Source: Haloferax namakaokahaiae
GTDB taxonomy: Archaea > Halobacteriota > Halobacteria > Halobacteriales > Haloferacaceae
Direction: 5' to 3'
DNA length: 64,000 bases
Assembly (NCBI RefSeq): GCF_042663225.1
Contig: NZ_JBHTAA010000005.1
Span: 1,426,001 to 1,490,000, forward strand
In this document: one piece after another, positions 17,262-26,124 of the stretch
Numbering within the stretch: the stretch's first letter is position 1
How the letters are laid out: the number at the start of each line of letters is the position of its first letter
The notes under the pieces: generated by a model
What the model saw: the letters and a program-made list of their open reading frames with translations, nothing else
Database searches by the model: none
What the model was told of the DNA's origin: nothing
Made by a program: the position numbers and the translations under genes

Positions 17262-17977
17262 CCTACGAACCGGGCGACTCGTTCGCCCACCGACTCGACC
17301 CGCGGGCGAAACTGGGAGTGCAGGTCGCGTTCGCGGCGGCGGCGTTCGCGTACACGACACCCGCCGGATTGGTCGTTCTCGGACTCCTCGCACTCGGCTG
17401 TCTCCGCGCCGCGAACACCTCGGTTCGAGCGTCGCTCTCGGCGCTCAAGTTTGCGGTTCCGTTCCTGTTGCTCGCGCCCGTCGTGGAGGCGTTCACCTTC
17501 GGGTCGCCGTGGGTCGTCCCGAGCGACGCGGTCGGCCCGGCGCTGGCGAGCGTTCGCGTCGTGCTCGTCTTCTTCGTCGCGGCCGCGTACGTCCGAACGA
17601 CGCCGATTCGGGAGTCGCGGGCGGCCGTCCAGCGACTCGTCCCCGGCCGAATCGGAACCCTGCTCGGCGTGGGCGTCTCGCTCGTCTTTCGGTTTCTCCC
17701 CCTCGTGCGCCGTGACCTGTTGCGGGTTCGTGAGGCACAGGCCGCCCGGTTGGGGACCGAGCGCCGACTGGACGAACGACTCTCGCTCGTCGCGGCGGGC
17801 GGGCTTCGTCGGTCGTTCGCGCGGGCGGACGCGCTCTCGCTCGCCCTCCGGGCACGCTGTTTCGCGTGGAACCCGACGCTTCCGGAACTTCGATTCGGCC
17901 GGCGAGACGTGCCGGCGCTCGTGCTCGCCGCCGGGCTTTGGATAGCCGCAATACTTCCCCTCCTCGGTTTTGGCTGA
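17255..17977 (+). CDS. bioN: Energy-coupling factor transmembrane subunit BioN
   Basis: 240 residues from a GTG at 17255 inside the end of bioM. It belongs to the CbiQ/EcfT family: N-terminal hydrophobic segments (FAAAAFAYTTPAGLVVLGLL and others) are followed by the cytoplasmic coupling region with conserved Arg-rich helices (FLPLVRRDLLRVREAQAARL and LALRARCF). It transmits ATPase motion to BioY. The three genes give a complete biotin importer. Confidence 0.9.
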   Translation: MLTYEPGDSFAHRLDPRAKLGVQVAFAAAAFAYTTPAGLVVLGLLALGCLRAANTSVRASLSALKFAVPFLLLAPVVEAFTFGSPWVVPSDAVGPALASVRVVLVFFVAAAYVRTTPIRESRAAVQRLVPGRIGTLLGVGVSLVFRFLPLVRRDLLRVREAQAARLGTERRLDERLSLVAAGGLRRSFARADALSLALRARCFAWNPTLPELRFGRRDVPALVLAAGLWIAAILPLLGFG

Positions 17978-18042
17978 GATTTCGGTGGACCGCGGCCAAT
18001 TCCGTTAACAAGATTTAACATCTCGTTCCCCGGTGATTGATT

Positions 18043-20160
18043 ATGGTATTTGTGGCCCAGGCGGAGGTCACTCGGGAGACCTTCTGGACGATTAGTCCGA
18101 CCGGTGAGGCGCTCTTTTACGGCCTCGCCGGTATCGCCATCCTCGTGTTCCTCTACGGAGTCTACGACCGGATTTCGAGGTACGCACGTGGTGGCGAGGA
18201 CCCGTTTGACCGCCTCTCAGACTTGCCGGGACGAACGATTCGCGCGACGAAACTCGTCTTCTCGAATCGAAAGCAGTTCGACAGAGACACCTACGCGGGC
18301 GTGATGCACACGCTCATCCTCTGGGGCTTTCTGACGCTGCTCATCGGGACGACCATCCTCGCTATCGACATGGACATCTGGACGAAGCTACTCGGTCAGG
18401 AGTCCTTTTTCGTCGGGCAGTTCTACCTCTCGTACTCGCTCGTGATGGACTTCATGGGTCTCGCGTTCGTCGTCGGCGTCGGGATGGCCCTGTGGCGACG
18501 TTACGGCGTCCGGCACCCGCGTCTGTGGGGCAAGCACACCGGCTTCGAAGACGCGGCGTTCATCTGGGCGCTCTTCTTGCTCGGCGTCGGTGGCTACGTC
18601 ATCGAAGCCCTGCGCATCGTCGGCACCGACTTCCCGCCCTTCGAGACGGTGAGTTTCGTCGGGTGGTTCATCGCGCTCGGATTCGACGCCGCCGGGATGG
18701 GACCGGGACTCGCAGAGACGCTCTACCGCCTCGGCTGGTGGTCGCACGCGATTCTCGCACTCGCGTTCGTCGCCGCGATTCCGTACGCCAAACCGCTCCA
18801 CATGCTCACGTCCTACGCGAACCTCGTCACCGCCGACGAGAAAGCGGGCCTCCGCCTCCCCAAAGTTCCGGCCGACACCCCGCCGGACGAGATTGGCTAC
18901 GTCTCCGAAGACGACTTCTCGTGGAAGGCGTTGCTCGACTTCGACGCCTGTACGAAGTGTGGGCGCTGTTCCGACGCCTGCCCGGCGAAGGCCTCCGGCC
19001 GCAACCTCGACCCGCGTGACGTGATTCTCGACCTGAAGACCTACCGCGACTCGCTCGACGCGGGCGGCGACTCCATCGACATCGTCGCCGACGGCGGCAC
19101 CTCCGTCATCGACAGCGAGTCGATGGAATCCTGTATGGCCTGTATGGCCTGTATGGACGCCTGCCCGGTCGATATCGAGCACCTCACGCACTTCACCGAG
19201 ATGAACCGCCGCCTGACCGAGACGGGCCAGCAACAGGAATCGGTCCAAGAGGCGATGATGAACATCTTCTCGAACGGGAACGCCTTCGGCGACCCGCAAC
19301 GCAAGCGCCCGGACTGGACGAAGGACCTCGATTTCGAGGTGCCTGACGCCCGCGACGAATCTGTGGAGTTCCTCTGGTACGTCGGCGACTACCCGTCGTA
19401 CGACGAGCGCAATCGCGCCGTCGCCCGGTCGCTCGCCCGAATCTTCGAGGAGTCGGGTGTCTCCTACGGCATCCTCTACGAGGACGAACAGCACGACGGC
19501 AACGACGTGCGCCGCGTCGGCGAAGAAGGGCTGTACGAGATGCTGGTCGAGGACAACGTCGCCGCGATGGCCGACTGCGACTTCGAGAAAATCGTCTGTA
19601 CGGACCCGCACTCGTACAACACGTTCATGAACGAGTATCCGGAGATGGACGACTCGTTCGACTACCCCGTCTTCCACTACACGCAACTGGTCGAATCGCT
19701 CGTCGAGGACGGCCGCCTCGGTCTCTCGGGCAGCGAACTCTCGGACCAGACGGTCACCTACCACGACCCGTGCCACCTCGGCCGCTACAACGGCGAGTAC
19801 GAGGCACCCCGCGAGGTCATCCGTTCGACGGGCGTGGCGCTAGCCGAGATGCCCCGCAACCGCGGCGACTCGTTCTGTTGCGGCGGCGGCGGCGGCGGTC
19901 TCTGGATAGACCACGAAGAAGAGTCGAAGCCCTCGGAAGAACGTCTCCGGGAGGCGCTCGAAGACACCGAAGCCGGGAACACGGTCGAACGGTTCGTCGT
20001 CGCCTGTCCGATGTGCGCGACGATGTACGAAGACGGCCGCAAGACCGGCAACTACGAGGAGGACATCGAGATTATCGACATCTCAGAGCTTATCGTCGAA
20101 GCGCTCGACGCGAAGGCCGGTGCGGCCGGCGCGGGGACGACGCCCGCCTCGGCGGACTGA
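18043..20160 (+). CDS. FadF/HdrD-like membrane iron-sulfur oxidoreductase
   Basis: 705 residues from the ATG at 18043; a TTG two codons upstream is less likely. The N-terminal part (about 1-260) has several membrane helices of the nitrate-reductase-gamma/HdrE type. Two 4Fe-4S motifs follow (CTKCGRCSDACP near 305 and CMACMACMDACP near 365), then two CCG-type cysteine domains, the second ending in FCCGGGG. This matches FadF-like ETF:menaquinone oxidoreductases, which pass electrons from acyl-CoA dehydrogenases to the quinone pool. A TTTAACA element about 26 bases upstream suggests a leaderless promoter. The acyl-CoA dehydrogenase at 23270-24433 fits this role; the exact electron donor is inferred. 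Confidence 0.82.
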   Translation: MVFVAQAEVTRETFWTISPTGEALFYGLAGIAILVFLYGVYDRISRYARGGEDPFDRLSDLPGRTIRATKLVFSNRKQFDRDTYAGVMHTLILWGFLTLLIGTTILAIDMDIWTKLLGQESFFVGQFYLSYSLVMDFMGLAFVVGVGMALWRRYGVRHPRLWGKHTGFEDAAFIWALFLLGVGGYVIEALRIVGTDFPPFETVSFVGWFIALGFDAAGMGPGLAETLYRLGWWSHAILALAFVAAIPYAKPLHMLTSYANLVTADEKAGLRLPKVPADTPPDEIGYVSEDDFSWKALLDFDACTKCGRCSDACPAKASGRNLDPRDVILDLKTYRDSLDAGGDSIDIVADGGTSVIDSESMESCMACMACMDACPVDIEHLTHFTEMNRRLTETGQQQESVQEAMMNIFSNGNAFGDPQRKRPDWTKDLDFEVPDARDESVEFLWYVGDYPSYDERNRAVARSLARIFEESGVSYGILYEDEQHDGNDVRRVGEEGLYEMLVEDNVAAMADCDFEKIVCTDPHSYNTFMNEYPEMDDSFDYPVFHYTQLVESLVEDGRLGLSGSELSDQTVTYHDPCHLGRYNGEYEAPREVIRSTGVALAEMPRNRGDSFCCGGGGGGLWIDHEEESKPSEERLREALEDTEAGNTVERFVVACPMCATMYEDGRKTGNYEEDIEIIDISELIVEALDAKAGAAGAGTTPASAD

Positions 20161-20226
20161 ATCGAGGACGAGACACGACACCCCAACGTTTCGGGGTGTT
20201 GTGCACGCGTATTTTTCGCTATTCGT

Positions 20227-21294
20227 TCAGTTGGAGAACTCGTTACAGACCGGGATACCGAGCGTGTCGTAGTCGCTCATCGCGGCCAACTCGTCGGGTA
20301 CCTGGTGGATGTCGATGGTCTTCTCGACGAGCGCCGTCGGGTCTATCTTCCCCGTCCGAATCATGTTGAGCATCTCGGGATACCGCGAGGGCTGTAACCC
20401 GAGCGAGCCGTAGAAGTCTATCTCCTTGGCGACGAACACGTCGGTCGGAAGCGGGACCATCCCCCGTTCTTCTGCCGTGGTGAGGCCGATTTGGACGTGG
20501 CGACCACCCTTGCGGAGGCTGTTCACCGCGTTCTGACAGGTGGTCTGGATACCGAGGGCGTCCACCGAAACGTCCGCGCCGCCGTCGGTGATGTCTCGTA
20601 CTTCCTTCGCCGGGTCGGCGACGTCGCGGGCGTTCACCGTCTCGACGGCACCGAGGTCGCTTGCCTTGTCGAGTTTGTCGTCCATCAGGTCCACGGCGAT
20701 GACGTTCGCGCCGAGTGCGTCGGCGATGTGGACCGCCGAGAGACCGATGCCGCCACACCCGTGGACGACGACGTCTTCGCCGTTTCCAACGTCGCCGCGG
20801 TGGGCCATCCCGTGGTAGGAGGTCATAAAGCGACAACCGATACCAGCGGCGGTGTCCGCGGAGATGTCGTCCGGGAGCGGAACGGCGTTGATGTCCGCGT
20901 TGGGGATGTGTACCTCCTCGGCGAACGCGCCGGGTGCCTCGTTCATGAAGCCGAGACCCACGTGGTTCTCACAGATGTTCTCGCGGCCGTTCCGACAGAG
21001 CGAGCACGTCCCGCACGCGAAGTTGAACGGGATGGCGATACTGTCGCCCTCGCTCACGTTCTCCACGTCGTCGCCGACTTCGACGACCGTTCCGCACGGT
21101 TCGTGGCCGAGGATGTGCGGCGGGTCGGGACGGTAGCCGAACCAGTCCCAGTCTCCTTGCCAACAGTGCCAGTCGCTCCGGCAGACGCCACATCCCTCGA
21201 CCTTGGCGACGACGCCGTGCGGTTCGACTGTCGGTCTCTCTACGTCCTGTACTTCCAGCGGTTCTTGGAACTGCTCCAGTACGACTGCTTGCAT
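20227..21294 (-). CDS. adh: Zinc-dependent medium-chain alcohol dehydrogenase
   Basis: 355 residues from the ATG at 21294; upstream in-frame sequence to 21432 is promoter. It is an NAD(P)-dependent MDR dehydrogenase with catalytic zinc ligands in GCGVCRSDWHCW and GHEPCG, structural zinc cysteines CGTCSLCRNGRENIC and the Rossmann loop VVVHGCGGIGLSAV. It oxidises an alcohol or reduces an aldehyde; the substrate is not evident. It is a single gene convergent with the FadF-like gene, with an AT-rich palindrome just upstream of its promoter. Confidence 0.88.
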   Translation of the reverse strand: MQAVVLEQFQEPLEVQDVERPTVEPHGVVAKVEGCGVCRSDWHCWQGDWDWFGYRPDPPHILGHEPCGTVVEVGDDVENVSEGDSIAIPFNFACGTCSLCRNGRENICENHVGLGFMNEAPGAFAEEVHIPNADINAVPLPDDISADTAAGIGCRFMTSYHGMAHRGDVGNGEDVVVHGCGGIGLSAVHIADALGANVIAVDLMDDKLDKASDLGAVETVNARDVADPAKEVRDITDGGADVSVDALGIQTTCQNAVNSLRKGGRHVQIGLTTAEERGMVPLPTDVFVAKEIDFYGSLGLQPSRYPEMLNMIRTGKIDPTALVEKTIDIHQVPDELAAMSDYDTLGIPVCNEFSN

Positions 21295-21325
21295 CGCACC
21301 GGATAATCGGTCTATACTGAAAAAT

Positions 21326-21340
21326 AATTGAATATCAATT
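21326..21340. promoter_or_regulatory. Palindrome upstream of the alcohol dehydrogenase promoter
   Basis: AATTGA-ATA-TCAATT, a perfect 15-base inverted repeat about 32-46 bases before the adh ATG on the minus strand, touching the probable TATA element ATTATTTTT. It could be an operator for an adh regulator. No regulator gene lies next to it. Confidence 0.4.
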
Positions 21341-21468
21341 GACACGAACGAACGATTCGGATTAACCGATGTTCGTGACGAATAATTGTCTGAACTTCCG
21401 TGTAACAGTACGCTCACCTCTCCGTACTGCACGTCGAGTGAAAATAGGAGTCGGACCGAACGGGCGCG

Positions 21469-21921
21469 TTATTCGCGGTCGTACTCTTTCTTGAAGCCGC
21501 GGAACTCAGTCCGGTGGGCTTCTTCGTCGGCGAGGATGGTCACCGCGAGGTCCTCGGTGACGGGGTCGTTGGCCTCCTCGGCCGCCTCGATGAGCGAGCG
21601 GTAGGTCTCGATTGCGTCTTCTTCGGCTTCGAGGACGCCGTTGATGACCGAGATGACGTTCGTGCTGTCTTCCGGCGGTTGGAGGTTGTGCTGGCGGGCT
21701 TCGAACGTCCCCGACCCCGGGGGCTTCTCGTCGAGTTGTTTGAGACGGTTCCCGAGCTGTTCGGCGTGGCCCAGCTCCTCTTGAATGTCCGCCTTGAGCG
21801 ACTCCTTGATCTCCTCGGCCCGGACTCCGTCGAGGACGATGGAGTTCGTCATGTAGTTCATCACCGTTTCCAGTTCGTCATGATACGCGCGCTTCAACAG
21901 CGCAGTTACGTCCTCAGACAT
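21469..21921 (-). CDS. Ferritin-like domain protein
   Basis: 150 residues from the ATG at 21921. Four-helix bundle with paired carboxylate/His motifs: YHDELETVMNY, DIQEELGHAEQL, GVLEAEEDAIETYR and ILADEEAHRTEF, the E-x2-H spacing of rubrerythrin or Dps/bacterioferritin-type diiron sites. It probably binds iron or handles peroxide. The central GSGTFEARQHNLQPP loop is typical of haloarchaeal ferritin-like proteins. It is a single leftward gene followed by the VOC gene region; the precise activity is uncertain. Confidence 0.82.
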   Translation of the reverse strand: MSEDVTALLKRAYHDELETVMNYMTNSIVLDGVRAEEIKESLKADIQEELGHAEQLGNRLKQLDEKPPGSGTFEARQHNLQPPEDSTNVISVINGVLEAEEDAIETYRSLIEAAEEANDPVTEDLAVTILADEEAHRTEFRGFKKEYDRE

Positions 21922-21985
21922 GGCACTCTGTTGTTGTGTCTCTGACCACAAATACCTGTTCGCCCCCGGCAGGAACGACCGCTTG

Positions 21986-22357
21986 TTAGATGTATTCGAC
22001 CAGTTCGACCACGTAGCCGTCGGGGTCTTTCACGAACGCGGCGCGGGCGTCCGCGGGGTCGATGTCCGTCGGCGACATCACGACGTCGGGGTTCTCGGCC
22101 TCCAGAATCTCTTCGAAGGCTTGGTCGGCGCTCTCGACCGAAATTGCGACGTGGTCGATACCCGCCGGTTCGACTGCGTCGGTCGAAGTGGGGTCGTACT
22201 TCAGTTGGAGTTCCATGTCGGTGTCGTCGCTGCCGAGATAGACGTTCTGTACCCCGTCGAGTTCGAAGTCGTGGGTTCGTTCGAGTCCGAGGACGCGATA
22301 GAAGTCGAGCGTCGATTCGAGGTCCGAGACGACGAGCGCAGTGTGAATAAGTCCCAT
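21986..22357 (-). CDS. VOC-family (glyoxalase-like) protein
   Basis: 123 residues from the ATG at 22357. A single vicinal-oxygen-chelate module: the start MGLIHTALVVSDLESTLDFYRVLGL and the end AAFVKDPDGYVVELVEY contain the metal-ligand positions (His near 5 and Glu near 119), with a middle His in GIDHVAISV. Members include lactoylglutathione lyases and dioxygenases. No genetic partner points to a substrate, so the enzyme name is left open. Confidence 0.82.
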   Translation of the reverse strand: MGLIHTALVVSDLESTLDFYRVLGLERTHDFELDGVQNVYLGSDDTDMELQLKYDPTSTDAVEPAGIDHVAISVESADQAFEEILEAENPDVVMSPTDIDPADARAAFVKDPDGYVVELVEYI

Positions 22358-22427
22358 AGCACGAGCAACGCGAGCGAGGACAATAAACGGCGTCCTCCGG
22401 GCAGTTTTACGGAACGGGCGGGGAGAC

Positions 22428-22751
22428 TCAGGCCTGCCGCGAGGCGTCCACGTCGATGGCATCGACGGGGCAGATATCGACACAGAGCATGCAGTCGATA
22501 CACTGGTCTTCGTTGGTCGGTTCGACCTTCGTCTCGCTCACCGGGTGGCCCGGCGTATCGACCCACGTGAACACGTCAACGGGACAGTTTTCGAGACACG
22601 CGCCGTCGGCGTGACAGATGTCGTAATCGACGGCGACGTGCGTGCCGTGGATGCCGAGTTTCTCCGGGGGTTCGACGGGTCCCCAGACGGCGACTCCGTT
22701 TTCTTCGCCCGCTTGCTCGCGGTTCTGGTCGAAGTTCGGGTCGATAGCCAT
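22428..22751 (-). CDS. fdx: Ferredoxin with 3Fe-4S/4Fe-4S-type motifs
   Basis: 107 residues from the ATG at 22751. Two cluster motifs: CHADGACLENCP (spacing C-x5-C-x3-C, like the zinc-containing archaeal ferredoxins) and the classical CIDCMLCVDICP. A 35-residue N-terminal extension contains EENGVAVWGP. It carries low-potential electrons between soluble oxidoreductases. It lies near the acyl-CoA dehydrogenase and FadF-like genes but is not in an operon with them. Confidence 0.88.
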   Translation of the reverse strand: MAIDPNFDQNREQAGEENGVAVWGPVEPPEKLGIHGTHVAVDYDICHADGACLENCPVDVFTWVDTPGHPVSETKVEPTNEDQCIDCMLCVDICPVDAIDVDASRQA

Positions 22752-22872
22752 TTGGAGAACACTCTCCGCGGAGGGTACTAAAGCGTCTTCATGACGAGCG
22801 GTTAAACTCGAAGACGGCGAGGGGGCGACGAGACCGAATGAAAGGAAACGGAGGGCGGTTTGAAGGCGGTAC

Positions 22873-23163
22873 TCAGGCTTTTGCAGCCTCGATATGGGCG
22901 AGCGCTCGCGCGACGTACTGCACGTCGCGGTCGGGCGCTTCGTCACGATAGTCGCAGAGTGTCTCTACGATGTAGTCGAGTTCTGCGCGGGTGAAATCTT
23001 CGTCGCCGGCTTCGACCCGCACGAGCAGGTCGGTCGCCGGCGTCGGCTCTTCGTCCTCGGTATACGCTCGCTCGAGGGCGTCGAGCAGTGCGGTGTGGAC
23101 AACCCACGACTCTTCGAGTGAGAGGTCGAGGGGGGCTGGACGGTCTTGTGCCGAAGTAGTCAT
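22873..23163 (-). CDS. Small conserved haloarchaeal protein
   Basis: 96 residues from the ATG at 23163 (MTTSAQDRPAPLDLSLEESWVV). Entirely helical and acidic (ALERAYTEDEEPTPATDLL, ELDYIVETLCDYRDEAPDRD). There is no cofactor site, DNA-binding motif or membrane segment. It is transcribed alone between the ferredoxin and acyl-CoA dehydrogenase genes. The function is unknown. Confidence 0.7.
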   Translation of the reverse strand: MTTSAQDRPAPLDLSLEESWVVHTALLDALERAYTEDEEPTPATDLLVRVEAGDEDFTRAELDYIVETLCDYRDEAPDRDVQYVARALAHIEAAKA

Positions 23164-23269
23164 TGTGTGGTTCCGTGAGACGATACGGCCCCCAGGGTAT
23201 ATAGCTATGTGTATTGTTGGCACGCATCACACACAATGCCCAAAGCGCCCCGGTGAGTCGCTTCTGCGA

Positions 23270-24433
23270 CTACTCGAAGGCCGGAATTCCCGTCAAATCG
23301 GCACCGAGGACGAGCGTGTGGATGTCGTCGGTTCCTTCGTAGGTGTAGACGGTTTCGATGTTGGCGAGGTGGCGCATCGGCGAGTAGTCCGTCGTGATGC
23401 CGTTGCCGCCGAGCATCTCACGGGCGGTGCGCGTCACGTCGCGGGCGACGCGAACGTTGTGTCGCTTGGCCATCGAGACGTGCTGGTGGCGGAGGTCACC
23501 GCGCTCTTTCAGGTCGGCGAGGCGGTAGGCCTGCAACTGGGCGTTCGTGATTTGGGTGGCCATCTCCGCAATCTTGCCCTGCTGGAGTTGGAAACGCGCG
23601 ATTGGGCCGCCGAACTGGTCGCGGTTCTTCGAATATTCGAGCGCCGTCTCGAAGGCGTCACGGGCGGCACCGACGACGCCCCACGAGATGCCGTAGCGGG
23701 CTTGCGTGAGACACGACAGCGGGCCTTTCATGCCTTCGACACCGGGGAGGACGTTCTCCTCCGGAATCCACACGTCGTTGAGACCGATTTCGCCCGTCAC
23801 CGACGCGCGCATCGAGAGTTTGTCGTCTATCTCGTTCGTCGTCACGCCGTCGCGGTCGGTCTCGACGAGGAAGCCGCGAACCGGCGAGTCCTCCGCGGAG
23901 GTGTCGCGGCCCCAGACGACCGCAACGTCGGCGATTGGGGAGTTCGTAATCCACGTCTTCGACCCGTTGAGGACGTAGCCGCCGTCGTCGCGCTCGGCGC
24001 GAGTCTGCATGCTCGCGGGGTCCGAACCGTGTTCGGGTTCCGTCAGGCCGAAACAGCCGACTTTCTCGCCGCTTCCGAGTGCCGGGAGCCACTTTTCTTT
24101 CTGTTCCTCGGAGCCGTAGGCGTGAATCGGATAGATGACGAGCGACCCCTGCACGCTGGCCATCGAGCGCAGGCCGGAATCGCCCGCTTCGAGTTCCTGC
24201 ATCAGGAGACCGTAGGCGCGCTGGCCGAGTCCGGGAAGCCCGTAACCGTCGAGATTCGGCGCGTAGAACCCGAGTTCGCCCATCTCGGGGATGAGTTCGG
24301 TCGGGAACGTCCCGTTCTCGAAGTGCTCGCCAATGTCGGGTTTGACCTGCTCCTCGACGAATCGGCGGGCCTCGTCGCGGACCATCTTCTCTTCGCCCGT
24401 GAGGTCCGATTCGAGACCTAGATAATCGAGCAT
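23270..24433 (-). CDS. Acyl-CoA dehydrogenase, glutaryl-CoA dehydrogenase-like
   Basis: 387 residues from the ATG at 24433. FAD enzyme that makes trans-2-enoyl-CoA and passes electrons to ETF. Visible signatures are CFGLTEPEHGSDPASM, KTWITNSPIADVAVVWG and the C-terminal YTYEGTDDIHTLVLG. The Glu in YEGT (near residue 366) is the catalytic base position, and the end DLTGIPAFE is typical of glutaryl-CoA dehydrogenases. A neighbouring FadF-like ETF:quinone oxidoreductase could accept its electrons. Substrate specificity (glutaryl versus short chain) is not settled by sequence. Confidence 0.88.
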   Translation of the reverse strand: MLDYLGLESDLTGEEKMVRDEARRFVEEQVKPDIGEHFENGTFPTELIPEMGELGFYAPNLDGYGLPGLGQRAYGLLMQELEAGDSGLRSMASVQGSLVIYPIHAYGSEEQKEKWLPALGSGEKVGCFGLTEPEHGSDPASMQTRAERDDGGYVLNGSKTWITNSPIADVAVVWGRDTSAEDSPVRGFLVETDRDGVTTNEIDDKLSMRASVTGEIGLNDVWIPEENVLPGVEGMKGPLSCLTQARYGISWGVVGAARDAFETALEYSKNRDQFGGPIARFQLQQGKIAEMATQITNAQLQAYRLADLKERGDLRHQHVSMAKRHNVRVARDVTRTAREMLGGNGITTDYSPMRHLANIETVYTYEGTDDIHTLVLGADLTGIPAFE

Positions 24434-24514
24434 GATAGACCGTCCGGTTGGTGACGTGAAAAGCGATTCGCTCACCCGCGCCACGGCCGCGCCGGAGACC
24501 AGAAAGAGGGAGGC

Positions 24515-25219
24515 TCAGGCCGCAGATTCGACGGCTTCGGCGCGGACGCTCTCTACGTACGCGACGAAGTTGTCGAACAGACGCTTCGCCTCACAGGCCG
24601 CATCGAAGTTCTCGGCGGTGATGCCATCCAAAACCGACTGAATCTGCTCGTCCGGGAGGAAGTCTTTCGAACGTGCAATCTTCTCGGCCGTCTGCATGTC
24701 GTACTCGGGGTGGAACTGCACGCCGAAGGCGTGGTTTCGGCGGAAGGCGTGGACGCCGTACTCGTTCTCGGCCAGGAGGGTCGCACCCGGCGGGAGGTCC
24801 GTGACCACGTCACCGTGGGAGGTGAAGACGAGGAAGTCCTCGGAGATGCCCGAGAGGAGTTCGTCGTCGTCGGTCCGCGAGATGTGGCTGTAGCCGAGTT
24901 CGAAGTCGCCCATGTCTGCGACCGTTCCGCCGAGGGCTTCGGCGACGACCTGGTGGCCGAAACAGACGCCGAGAATCGGCAGGCCCCGCTCGTCGGCGTC
25001 GGCGACCCACGAGACGAGGTCCTGAATCCACTCGTCGTCCCAGTAGACCGACGACGAGGACCCGGTGACGACGACACCGTCGTAGTCGAAGTGCGCCGGG
25101 AGGTTCCCCTCGGTCACGTCGAACTCCGAGAGGTCGGCATCGAGTTCGCGGCGGAAGTTCCGAGGGGTGTTCGCGTCGGAGTGAGAGGCATCCAAGAAGG
25201 CAAACCGTGGTCTGGTCAT
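24515..25219 (-). CDS. Class I glutamine amidotransferase-like protein
   Basis: 234 residues from the ATG at 25219. The GATase triad is complete: Cys in ILGVCFGHQVVAEALGG, and His and Glu in FGVQFHPEYDM. Such stand-alone domains hydrolyse glutamine or, in GMP-synthase-like relatives, other gamma-glutamyl substrates. The frame extends upstream to 25546 only because the antisense frame of the next gene is open. No synthetase partner lies nearby, so the physiological substrate is unknown. Confidence 0.85.
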   Translation of the reverse strand: MTRPRFAFLDASHSDANTPRNFRRELDADLSEFDVTEGNLPAHFDYDGVVVTGSSSSVYWDDEWIQDLVSWVADADERGLPILGVCFGHQVVAEALGGTVADMGDFELGYSHISRTDDDELLSGISEDFLVFTSHGDVVTDLPPGATLLAENEYGVHAFRRNHAFGVQFHPEYDMQTAEKIARSKDFLPDEQIQSVLDGITAENFDAACEAKRLFDNFVAYVESVRAEAVESAA

Positions 25220-25293
25220 TGAAACAATACAGACCGTTCGGTGCCAAAGGAGTTGCGCCCGAGACGGAATTAGCCGCTGTTGCAGACGCGCGT

Positions 25294-26070
25294 TCAGTCC
25301 TCGGTCTGGTCTTCGAGAAAGCCCACGAGCGCGTCGTTGACGAGGCGCGACCGTTCGACGGTGACGAGGTGGCGCGCGCCCTCGAACGACTGGAACTCGC
25401 CTCTCGGCAGTCCGTCTGCGAGTTCGTGGCCGCCTTCGGCGGGCCACACGGGGTCGTCCTCTCCGTGAAGCACGAGCGTCGGCGTCGTAATCTCGTACAG
25501 CGGGCCGGCGTCGAACGCTTCGATGGCGGCGGCCTGTGCGGCCCACGACCGCAACGACGCGTCCTCACTCGTGCGCCATTCGACGATTTGGTCGCACACG
25601 TCCGGGAACTCCTCGCGGAAGTCGTCGGAGAGCGCGGGCGCGAGCGACTCGCGGACCTCGCTCTCGTCGGCGGGGTTGCCGTAGAGCGGTTCCACGTCGA
25701 GGTCTGCCCCGGACGCGGCGGTGCCGACGACGGCGAGCGATTTCACTCGTGAAGTGGTTCGTGCGGCCTGTAGGCCGACCATGCCGCCCAGACCGAGACC
25801 GACGACGTGTGCCTTTCTGACGCCGGCGTCTGCGAGCACGGCGTTCAGGTCGTCGGCCATGGTGCCGATTCGATACGGGCCGTCTGGACTATCGGAGCGA
25901 CCCGACCCGCGCACGTCCATTACGAGACTCTCGAACGGGCCAGCGAGCGCGGCGTGTTGCCATCCCCACTGCCACGCGCCGTAGCCCGCGTCGCCGACGA
26001 ACACGACCGTCTCACCCTCCCCGTCGGCGTCGTAATAGAGACTGACGCCACCGTTGGTTGCCGTAGGCAT
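25294..26070 (-). CDS. Alpha/beta-hydrolase-fold protein lacking the nucleophile serine
   Basis: 258 residues with the complete alpha/beta-hydrolase layout: the oxyanion-loop region (VVFVGDAGYGAWQWGWQH), MDVRGSGRSD after strand 4, the nucleophile elbow, the acidic residue in LHGEDDPVWP and the His in EGARHLVTVE. The elbow reads VVGLGLGGMV where active members have GxSxG, so the Ser position is Gly. Either it is a non-hydrolytic relative or it uses another residue. The gene is leftward, 74 bases after the GATase gene start; its role is unknown. Confidence 0.8.
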   Translation of the reverse strand: MPTATNGGVSLYYDADGEGETVVFVGDAGYGAWQWGWQHAALAGPFESLVMDVRGSGRSDSPDGPYRIGTMADDLNAVLADAGVRKAHVVGLGLGGMVGLQAARTTSRVKSLAVVGTAASGADLDVEPLYGNPADESEVRESLAPALSDDFREEFPDVCDQIVEWRTSEDASLRSWAAQAAAIEAFDAGPLYEITTPTLVLHGEDDPVWPAEGGHELADGLPRGEFQSFEGARHLVTVERSRLVNDALVGFLEDQTED

Positions 26071-26124
26071 GTCGCCGACTCGGCGAGCGACCGACTTAGG
26101 CGTGCCCGTCTCCGCCGTGGCCTG

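Noticed and set aside
18388..19776. 462-residue antisense frame opposite the FadF-like gene
   Set aside because: Same GC-bias artefact. The plus-strand protein has clear Fe-S motifs, so the minus frame is a shadow.
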